Positions 1-5,772 of a stretch of 13,626 nucleotides of DNA are shown here, piece after piece. Both the position numbers and the translations under genes were made by a program. Within the stretch, counting starts at the first letter, position 1. Each line of letters opens with the position of its first letter. The notes under the pieces are model-generated. The model was not told where the DNA came from. It saw only the letters and a list, made by a program, of their open reading frames with translations, and searched no databases. This DNA comes from Bacteroidales bacterium UBA5621 (GTDB taxonomy: Bacteria; Bacteroidota; Bacteroidia; Bacteroidales; VadinHA17), in assembly GCA_002424525.1 (NCBI GenBank), contig DIKJ01000003.1, positions 1 to 13,626 on the forward strand. Direction: 5' to 3'.

Positions 1-373
1 GTAGCGCTGGTTTTCTGATTTTACCTCCCTGGATAGCCTGGTCAAAAGTTTTTGAGTATTCGTCAAAATCCTGAATTAGCCGGTTCTCTTCCCAAAGACA
101 CGGTTTGTGATGATTAACGCTCTTATTAACAGCTTATTGCTTAATATTTGTTTCAGCAACAGCCATGAAATCTTAAACTCACACAGTCTATTTCAGGTTT
201 TTTTTGACGAACTTGCCCTGAACTGTGACTAAAGGTAGTTTCTGATTAATTGATGTAGGCAATTCTTTGATGAATAAATGAAATCACTTCTCATTTCCGC
301 AATAAATGAGCAGATGACGCTTGTCTGGTTAATAATTTAGTCCTAATTTTAGCAGGTGATTCAAATCAGCTGT
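1..373. other. Non-coding stretch at left edge, with a weak minus-strand coding fragment
   Basis: No confident gene is visible here. On the + strand all three frames close within the first 75 bases. On the minus strand one frame stays open from position 133 to the window edge (44 codons) and its translation has a protein-like composition (for example CLWEENRLIQDFDEYSKTF). Its only ATG in frame (166-164) is separated from the open part by a TAA at 136-134. This could be the start of a broken gene continuing off the left edge, or chance. The rest (roughly 170-373) is AT-rich and shows no strong promoter, hairpin or RNA gene. A poor TAATTTAG match to a -7 element lies at 333-340, without a convincing -33 box. 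Confidence 0.3.
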
Positions 374-949
374 ATGATGGAGAATGCTTCAGTTACGGAT
401 AAAACTGATACTATTAAAAACAAGGTTCATAAATTAATTACTGACGGAAGAAAAGTCCCTTCTGCAACAACCCGGATGAATCCTGCCATAGCTGAGCTAA
501 TCTCGGGCGGAGGAGAGGATTTTTATCATTTCCTGAAGTATTTGAATCTAAGTTGTGAGGCTCAGATAATGGTTCTCTCACAACGGCATCACTACTATTT
601 CGAATATCGCGATCTTATAGATGTAAAAGTCTTGATAAATATTGTGAAACTGAACCAGATAAGAAATCTGGGCAGTTTTCTGAGCTCTCTTTTCCGCGTT
701 CTGCCCCCCGATGCTAACTTTATTGGATGCTTTACCGAAAACAGGTCCACCAATGGTTCAAGGTTCCCTTTCTATCACCCTTCGAAAATGTTCAATAAAG
801 TTATCAACTTTCTGGATTCCAAAACAGAGAGGGACTTGGGTAAAAAGGATGTCCTCAGACACCTCGAAAACCATGGCTTCAGGGTGGTAGAAATGGCGGA
901 AATAAATGATCTGATCTATTTTCTTGCACAGATCGGAAAAGAGAAGTAG
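374..949 (+). CDS. Hypothetical protein, methyltransferase-like C-terminal half
   Basis: A 191-residue protein with no signal peptide or membrane helix, so probably cytoplasmic. I chose the ATG at 374, directly followed by a second ATG at 377. A GTG at 356 would add six residues without better support. The function is not recognised with certainty. The C-terminal half contains an LNQIRNLGSFLSSL segment, then FIGCFTENR, then GFRVVEMAEINDLIYFLAQ near the end. This order (a helix with an N-x-IR motif, a FxGCxET-like strand, a GFxIVxxxEIxxLxYF ending) recalls, from memory, a degenerate class-I methyltransferase-like domain found beside exopolysaccharide sugar transferases in Bacteroidetes. No S-adenosylmethionine-binding glycine motif is visible, so catalysis is not claimed. 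The gene stands alone: 131 bases separate it from the next gene and a weak hairpin follows its stop codon. Confidence 0.65.
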   Translation: MMENASVTDKTDTIKNKVHKLITDGRKVPSATTRMNPAIAELISGGGEDFYHFLKYLNLSCEAQIMVLSQRHHYYFEYRDLIDVKVLINIVKLNQIRNLGSFLSSLFRVLPPDANFIGCFTENRSTNGSRFPFYHPSKMFNKVINFLDSKTERDLGKKDVLRHLENHGFRVVEMAEINDLIYFLAQIGKEK

Positions 950-976
950 AGGGAAGCTCCCTGTCATTTATTTTCT
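950..976 (+). terminator. Weak terminator-like hairpin after the hypothetical gene
   Basis: Just after the TAG stop there is a 5-bp stem, AGGGA (950-954) with TCCCT (958-962), closing a three-base loop. It is followed by a T-rich stretch (GTCATTTATTTTCTT). The stem is short, so this is only suggestive of an intrinsic terminator. Confidence 0.3.
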
Positions 977-997
977 TAAATTTATCCCAGCACTCGG

Positions 998-1027
998 TTT
1001 GTTTGTAACATGGGCGCCGGAAATTTG
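998..1027 (+). promoter_or_regulatory. Possible Bacteroidetes-type promoter for the Tat oxidoreductase
   Basis: TTTG at 998-1001 is followed after 18 bases by GAAATTTG at 1020-1027, which matches TAnnTTTG at all defined positions except the first T. The spacing is one base under the usual 19. The start codon lies about 50 bases downstream. The -7 box sits inside the loop and left arm of the hairpin at 1014-1038, which weakens or complicates the call. Confidence 0.35.
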
Positions 1028-1038
1028 TTCCGTGGCGC
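1014..1038. repeat. Strong bulged hairpin upstream of the oxidoreductase gene
   Basis: GCGCCGGAA (1014-1022) can pair with TTCC plus GGCGC (1028-1031 and 1034-1038). This gives a nine-pair stem with a two-base bulge (1032-1033) and a five-base loop. No T-tract follows on the + strand, so it is not a standard terminator for the upstream gene. It may be a leader structure, an operator-like dyad or a weak bidirectional signal. Confidence 0.5.
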
Positions 1039-1080
1039 ACCGATAAGTATATGTCAATTATAAACTAATACCAGAATCTC

Positions 1081-2580
1081 ATGAATCCAGACGAAAAGAA
1101 GAACAGCAGATCATCTAAGAATCTTTCAAGACGGAGCTTTGTAGGCAGGGTAGGAGCTGCCACAGCAGGTTTTACAATTATTCCCCGTCATGTAATGCCC
1201 GGGAAAGGCCAGTTGCAGCCAAGCGATACCGTCAATGTCGCGGGGATTGGCATTGGAGCCCGTGGAGCTGCCAATCTGCGTGGGTTATGCGACCCGGAAG
1301 TCCCCATTGTAACTCCTCCCCGTACCAGCACAGGACAGCCGCTAAGCAAGGAAGAACTTGCTGCAAGGGCTGCCCGTCAGCAGCAAATGCCACAGGGTCA
1401 GCAGCAGCAGGGACCTCAGCAGGCGAGAGAGCCGGTAAAGCTGGCAAATATTTATGCTCTGTGCGATGTTGATACCGGATTTGCGGCACATGTGATCAAA
1501 GGGTATCCGAAGGCTAAGGTCTATACCGACTGGAGGCAGTTGCTTGATAAGGAGAAATCAATTGATGCTGTGATGATCGGTACCCCTGATCATACTCATG
1601 CACCCATTGCAGCGGCATTCATGAGGCAGAAGAAGCATGTTTATGTTGAAAAACCTATGTGCAAGACCATATATGAATGCCGTAAGCTTGCCGAGATTGC
1701 AAAGGAGTATGATGTGGTTACCCAGATGGGCAACCAGGGACATGCAAGCGAGGGTGCCAGGTTAATAAATGAATGGATACAGAGCGGTGAGATCGGCCTT
1801 GTCCGCGAGGCGCACCTGTCAACCAACCGTCCGATCTGGCCGCAGGGAAATATTCAACGGCCAGTTGCAGTACCGGTGCCCAAAACTCTGAACTGGGATG
1901 TCTGGCTGGGTCCTGCTCCGCAAAAAGCATATCACCCCGATATCTGCCATTTTAACTGGCGGGGATTGCGTGATTATGGCACAGGTGCGCTTGGAGATAT
2001 GGGGGCACATATATACGACCATGCCTTCTGGGCACTTAACCTGGGAATCCCGACAAGGATCCAGGCTAGTTCATCCGTCTTTAATGATGAATTCTGGCCG
2101 CTGGCAGAGGTGATAACCTATGAATTCCCGGCCCGGGGCTATATGCCCCCCGTTAAAGTGACCTGGTTCGACGGTGGACTGCGTGCACCACGCCCCTTTG
2201 AGATGGATCCGGGTACCCGTGTCAATTCAGCCCTTTACCTGGGTGATAAGGGAATTCTGATGCACGGGGATTACGGTAGCAACCCTCAGCTGATACCCCG
2301 GAAAGCCATGGATGCATTTGTTCCTCCGAAACCATGGCTGCCAAGGTCGCCGGGTATATATGCAGAATGGACCGACGCAATCCGGAATAATACCAAATCA
2401 TCAATGGATTTCTCCTATGCCGGCAGGCTTGTGGAGACAATGATGCTGGGGAATATCGCGGTGCTTACGGCAAACAGAAATATTACACTGGAGTATGATC
2501 CTGATAACATGAAGTTTACGAATCTGCCGGAAGCCAACGACCTTCTTCATTATGAGTACAGGAAGGGCTGGACTCTCTAG
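1081..2580 (+). CDS. Tat-exported Gfo/Idh/MocA family oxidoreductase
   Basis: A 499-residue protein, predicted NAD(P)-dependent dehydrogenase acting on a sugar or cyclitol derivative in the periplasm; the substrate is unknown. The N-terminus carries a twin-arginine signal (SRRSFVG, residues 16-22) followed by a hydrophobic segment. A Rossmann glycine motif (GIGIGARG, about 55-62) follows, with strand two ending in ALCDVD (126-131). The family EKP motif is at 190-192 (VYVEKPMCKT). A C-terminal substrate domain contains GTGALGDMGAHIYDHAFWAL (300-319), whose histidines are the likely catalytic and substrate-binding residues. Bacteroidetes have many Tat-type members of this family, some related to GH109 glycosidases. 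An unusual insertion of about 45 residues, rich in Gln and Pro, separates the first Rossmann helix from the second strand. The gene stands apart from its neighbours and may have its own promoter. The family assignment is firm; the reaction is not. Confidence 0.92.
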   Translation: MNPDEKKNSRSSKNLSRRSFVGRVGAATAGFTIIPRHVMPGKGQLQPSDTVNVAGIGIGARGAANLRGLCDPEVPIVTPPRTSTGQPLSKEELAARAARQQQMPQGQQQQGPQQAREPVKLANIYALCDVDTGFAAHVIKGYPKAKVYTDWRQLLDKEKSIDAVMIGTPDHTHAPIAAAFMRQKKHVYVEKPMCKTIYECRKLAEIAKEYDVVTQMGNQGHASEGARLINEWIQSGEIGLVREAHLSTNRPIWPQGNIQRPVAVPVPKTLNWDVWLGPAPQKAYHPDICHFNWRGLRDYGTGALGDMGAHIYDHAFWALNLGIPTRIQASSSVFNDEFWPLAEVITYEFPARGYMPPVKVTWFDGGLRAPRPFEMDPGTRVNSALYLGDKGILMHGDYGSNPQLIPRKAMDAFVPPKPWLPRSPGIYAEWTDAIRNNTKSSMDFSYAGRLVETMMLGNIAVLTANRNITLEYDPDNMKFTNLPEANDLLHYEYRKGWTL

Positions 2581-2602
2581 GATCAGATTACTTATACTGC
2601 GG

Positions 2603-2657
2603 ACCCTGCCGGGAACTCTTTGCGTTCTTCACGATTCCCTTTTGCGTTCCCGGGGGT
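2603..2657. repeat. Long-loop inverted repeat with internal direct repeat, between the oxidoreductase and Fe-S genes
   Basis: CCGGGAAC (2609-2616) is perfectly complementary in inverse order to GTTCCCGG (2646-2653). Past a two-base bulge the stem extends by ACCC (2603-2606) with GGGT (2654-2657). The loop is 29 bases. A nine-base direct repeat, TTTGCGTTC, occurs at 2619-2627 and 2641-2649. No T-tract follows. The element lies just upstream of the ribosome-binding site of the next gene and could be a leader structure or an intergenic repeat. Confidence 0.45.
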
Positions 2658-2679
2658 TAATGAAACGAGGAATCATGTT

Positions 2680-3993
2680 ATGGGACACCTGGTTGGAAAA
2701 GAGATCTATCATAAACTTGGTGACAAGCTCGACTCTCTCCCTTTCAGACTGAACAAAAGCAAAGCATTGTACAACATTCTGAAAGCGCTTTATACCAGCG
2801 AGGAGGCTGAACTGGTGGTGAGAATGCCTCATGGACTGACAGATGCCGGCGAAATAGAGAGAATTACCGGAATCGGCAGGAGTAAACTGCAATCAATGCT
2901 TGAGACCCTTGGAACTAAGGGACTGGTTATTGATCTGTGGATCGGCGACAGGTATCTTTACATGCCTTCCCCGATGGTGATAGGTATATTTGAGTTTACT
3001 ATGATGAAGACAGGCGCTGAACTGGATTCCGGAAAATGGGCTGAGCTCTTCAAAGAATATCTCAATGATGAGAAATCTTATGCAGTGAATTTCGCAAACG
3101 GCCAGCAGATTTCCCCTATCCGGACACTGCCGCACGAAGGAACCATGATTGAATCAGAGTTTACCGAAGTGCTCGATTATGAAAAGGCATTGTCGATAAT
3201 CGAATCACATAAGAAGTTTGCGATAGGATTGTGCTCGTGCCGTCACGAAAAGCACCATGCCGGGGATAAAAAGTGTGATGTCCCCATGGATACATGCGTT
3301 ACCTTCGGACACTCTGTCGATTTTATGGTCAGGCATAATTTCTCAAAGAAAGTATCAAAGACCCAGGTGAAGGAGAGCGTAGCCAGATCAAGGGAAATGG
3401 GACTTGTATTAAGCTGCGACAATGCAAGAAAGAATGTCTCTTTCCTGTGCCAGTGCTGCGGGTGCTGCTGCAATCTCCTTCTGGGGATAACCAGATTCGG
3501 ATACCCGAACACAATAGTCACTTCAAGCTTTATCGCACATGTGAATACCGGCACCTGCGATGGCTGCGGAAAATGCTCAAAAGCCTGCCCTATAGGGGCA
3601 ATTCATATGATACCTTCAGGAAACGATCCTGATGGGAAAAGAAAAATGCCGCGGATCAATACCGGAATCTGCATCGGCTGCGGTGTATGTTCCCTTAGCT
3701 GCGTAAAAACCGGATCGTTGAAGCTGGTCAAACGCGATAAGAGAGTGATACACCCCGAAACTACTTTTGAGCGGGTTATTCTGCAATGCCTCGAGAGAGG
3801 GACACTGGAGAATCAGTTATTTGGTAATCCGGAGAAAATATCACAGAAGGTGATTAAAGGATTTATCGGGGGATTTCTGAAGCTTCCCCCGGTAAAAAGG
3901 GCTCTTTTGAGCGAAACTCTGAGGTCCTCATTCCTTAATGCAATGAAAAAAGGGGCTTTGAAACAAGGAAAAGCATACCTTCTTCAGGGATAA
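2680..3993 (+). CDS. Cysteine-rich 4Fe-4S protein with winged-helix-like N-terminus
   Basis: A 437-residue cytoplasmic protein. I chose the ATG at 2680 because GAGGA (2667-2671) sits eight bases upstream; the frame is open back to a TTG at 2620, but those residues fall in the intergenic inverted repeat. Residues about 25-90 look like a winged-helix module (KALYNILKALYTSEEAELVV, then a SKLQSMLETLGTKGLV segment). Next come CSCR (185-188) with further cysteines at 199 and 206, and a dense cluster CQCCGCCC (257-264). A bacterial ferredoxin domain follows with two four-cysteine sets: 293/296/299/303 (followed by Pro) and 331/334/337/341. At least two [4Fe-4S] clusters are expected, probably with a third metal site upstream. 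The family is widespread in anaerobes as a 4Fe-4S binding protein of unknown role; electron transfer or redox sensing is inferred. It follows the oxidoreductase by 99 bases. Confidence 0.85.
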   Translation: MGHLVGKEIYHKLGDKLDSLPFRLNKSKALYNILKALYTSEEAELVVRMPHGLTDAGEIERITGIGRSKLQSMLETLGTKGLVIDLWIGDRYLYMPSPMVIGIFEFTMMKTGAELDSGKWAELFKEYLNDEKSYAVNFANGQQISPIRTLPHEGTMIESEFTEVLDYEKALSIIESHKKFAIGLCSCRHEKHHAGDKKCDVPMDTCVTFGHSVDFMVRHNFSKKVSKTQVKESVARSREMGLVLSCDNARKNVSFLCQCCGCCCNLLLGITRFGYPNTIVTSSFIAHVNTGTCDGCGKCSKACPIGAIHMIPSGNDPDGKRKMPRINTGICIGCGVCSLSCVKTGSLKLVKRDKRVIHPETTFERVILQCLERGTLENQLFGNPEKISQKVIKGFIGGFLKLPPVKRALLSETLRSSFLNAMKKGALKQGKAYLLQG

Positions 3994-4051
3994 CCTGCCT
4001 TCACTCAACTGTAGTGTGAGCTGTAATATATTTTTATTTAAATCATACAAT

Positions 4052-5710
4052 ATGTTCAGAAAGAATCATTTATCCGTTCTTGTAATCTTTTTTGTCCTGG
4101 CCGGCTGCAGAACGCACGACAAAGGTTTGGAAACAGCACTGGAAGGCATCACAGCTGATATTATGAAAAAGCATATATCCGTACTGGCTTCGGATGATTT
4201 CCAGGGGAGGGCTCCTGCAACAGCCGGAGAAGAAAAAACCATTGCTTACCTTGCTGAGCAGTTCAAAAAGGCTGGTTTGAAACCTGCAAACGCCGGGAGT
4301 TATTTTCAGGAGGTCGCACTGGTCAGGCTGTCCGCTGATGCTAATATGACTATGGTGGTCACAGGCGGGGGAAAAGAACTTAATCTCAGATTTTCCGACG
4401 ATTTTATCGGAGGGACTCCACATGTAGCCGACGAAATCCGAATAGATGATTCTGAGATCGTTTTTATCGGATACGGGATCAACTCACCCGAATATAACTG
4501 GAATGACTACAGCGGGCTCGATCTGAAAGGAAAGACAGTACTGATGCTTGTGAACGACCCCGGCTATGCAACCGGTGACCCGGATCTGTTCAACGGAAAG
4601 GAAATGACTATTTACGGGCGGTGGACCTGGAAATTTGAGGAAGCGGCGCGTCAGGGCGCAAAAGCTGCAATAATCATTCATGAAACAGGTGCAGCAGCAT
4701 ATCCTTGGGCCGTCGTTCAGAACAGCTGGTCGGGAGCACAGTATTATCTTGCTGGAAATGAGCTTTCTCAGTCAGAACTTCAGCTTCAGGCATGGGTGAC
4801 AACCGAAGCCGCAAAAAAAATGTTCGAGTCTGCCGGGCTTGATTATGAACTGATAACAGCTTCTGCAGCTAAACCCGGTTTCACCCCGGTCAGGATGAAC
4901 CTGAAAACGAAAGTTCATTTCAGGAATCATGCTGAGTATGTAAAATCAAGCAATGTGGCCGCTGTATGGCCCGGATCGGGAAAAGCGGATGAGTTTATCA
5001 TTTACACGGCACACTGGGATCATTTTGGTATCAATCGTGATTTTGAAGGTGATTCCATACTGAACGGCGCCGTCGACAATGCTACCGGAACAGCTGCCCT
5101 GATAGCTATTGCAGAGGCGTTCACCCGACTGCCGGCGCGACAGAAACGTTCGGTATTGTTCCTCTCGGTGACCTGTGAGGAGCAGGGATTGCTGGGAAGT
5201 GAGTATTATGCGAAAAACCCCCTCTTCCCTCTGAACAAAACAGTTGCAGTGATCAACATGGATGGACTGAACATTACCGGAAAAACCGGGGACATGACCA
5301 TTATAGGTTACGGCTACTCCGATCTGGATGATTATGCCCTGGCGGTTCTGAACAAGTACGGCCGCTACGCAAATCCCGATCCGTTTCCCGAAAAGGGCAA
5401 CTACTTCCGTTCTGATCATATCAACTTTGCAAGGGTCGGTGTGCCTGCATTATACCTTTCTAAAGGCGTCGATGATGTTGAACGCGGAAAAGAGTGGGGA
5501 ATGGCTCAGTCTGAAAAATGGATAATGGAAAATTATCATAAGCCGTCAGATAACTACGAACCAGATATCTGGAGATTTGATGGTATGATCGAGGATGTGT
5601 GTGTTTATTTTGAGGTTGGTTATAACCTGAGCAATACCGAAATATTTCCAGACTGGAAGCCTGGTTCTCCATTTAAATCCCTTCGGGACGAAATGATGAA
5701 AATACCTTAA
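4052..5710 (+). CDS. M28 family zinc peptidase, lipoprotein, with PA domain
   Basis: A 552-residue predicted metallo-aminopeptidase or carboxypeptidase anchored as a lipoprotein. I chose the ATG at 4052 because it begins a clean lipoprotein signal (basic start MFRKNH, hydrophobic core, lipobox LAGC with Cys19); a GTG at 4016 would spoil the signal. Residues about 115-290 match a protease-associated (PA) insertion. The M28 catalytic domain shows the co-catalytic zinc set: His321 (TAHWDHFG), Asp342 (GAVDNATGTAAL), the CEEQG pair with Glu376 as base and Glu377 as ligand, Asp404 (INMDGLN), and His496 (ENYHKPSDNYE). A conserved RSDH lies at 453-456. The set is complete, so the enzyme is probably active, cleaving peptides in the periplasm or at the surface. 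It is 58 bases from the Fe-S gene and 62 from the PBP gene, possibly in one transcript. Substrate preference cannot be read from the sequence. Confidence 0.93.
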   Translation: MFRKNHLSVLVIFFVLAGCRTHDKGLETALEGITADIMKKHISVLASDDFQGRAPATAGEEKTIAYLAEQFKKAGLKPANAGSYFQEVALVRLSADANMTMVVTGGGKELNLRFSDDFIGGTPHVADEIRIDDSEIVFIGYGINSPEYNWNDYSGLDLKGKTVLMLVNDPGYATGDPDLFNGKEMTIYGRWTWKFEEAARQGAKAAIIIHETGAAAYPWAVVQNSWSGAQYYLAGNELSQSELQLQAWVTTEAAKKMFESAGLDYELITASAAKPGFTPVRMNLKTKVHFRNHAEYVKSSNVAAVWPGSGKADEFIIYTAHWDHFGINRDFEGDSILNGAVDNATGTAALIAIAEAFTRLPARQKRSVLFLSVTCEEQGLLGSEYYAKNPLFPLNKTVAVINMDGLNITGKTGDMTIIGYGYSDLDDYALAVLNKYGRYANPDPFPEKGNYFRSDHINFARVGVPALYLSKGVDDVERGKEWGMAQSEKWIMENYHKPSDNYEPDIWRFDGMIEDVCVYFEVGYNLSNTEIFPDWKPGSPFKSLRDEMMKIP

Positions 5711-5732
5711 TTGCCTTTTCCCCGTTTTATAA

Positions 5733-5762
5733 AGCAGCGACGCCTGATTGGGCGCCTCTGCT
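5733..5762. repeat. Imperfect hairpin just before the PBP start
   Basis: AGCAG (5733-5737) pairs with CTGCT (5758-5762), and CGCC (5741-5744) pairs with GGCG (5751-5754). A three-by-three internal loop separates the two stems, and the terminal loop is TGATTG. It ends 10 bases before the chosen start codon, so it could affect translation initiation. It has no T-tract. Confidence 0.35.
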
Positions 5763-5772
5763 GTTGGTGATC

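Noticed and set aside
1375..1425. Microsatellite or variable-number tandem repeat in the oxidoreductase gene
   Set aside because: The Gln codons (CAG and CAA) are interrupted by other codons and show no exact repeat unit long enough to suggest slippage-based phase variation.
2620..2679. Upstream extension of the Fe-S protein from a TTG codon
   Set aside because: The extra 20 residues fall inside the intergenic inverted repeat and have no ribosome-binding site, whereas the ATG at 2680 has GAGGA at a good distance.
4021..4034. Promoter before the M28 peptidase (TATATTTT at 4027-4034)
   Set aside because: The last position of the -7 box does not match and there is no TTTG-like box 18-20 bases upstream; the gene is more likely read through from the Fe-S gene.
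4016..4051. GTG-initiated start for the M28 peptidase
   Set aside because: It would put 12 residues ahead of a clean lipoprotein signal peptide; the ATG at 4052 restores the normal n-region, hydrophobic core and lipobox spacing.
4070..4423. A 117-codon open frame on the minus strand
   Set aside because: It is antisense to the signal peptide and N-terminal part of the peptidase, with no family resemblance or start signal; treated as a shadow frame.
4946..5419. A 157-codon open frame on the minus strand
   Set aside because: It lies wholly inside the catalytic domain of the M28 peptidase, whose + strand frame has all zinc ligands. The minus-strand translation shows no recognisable motif, so it is a shadow.
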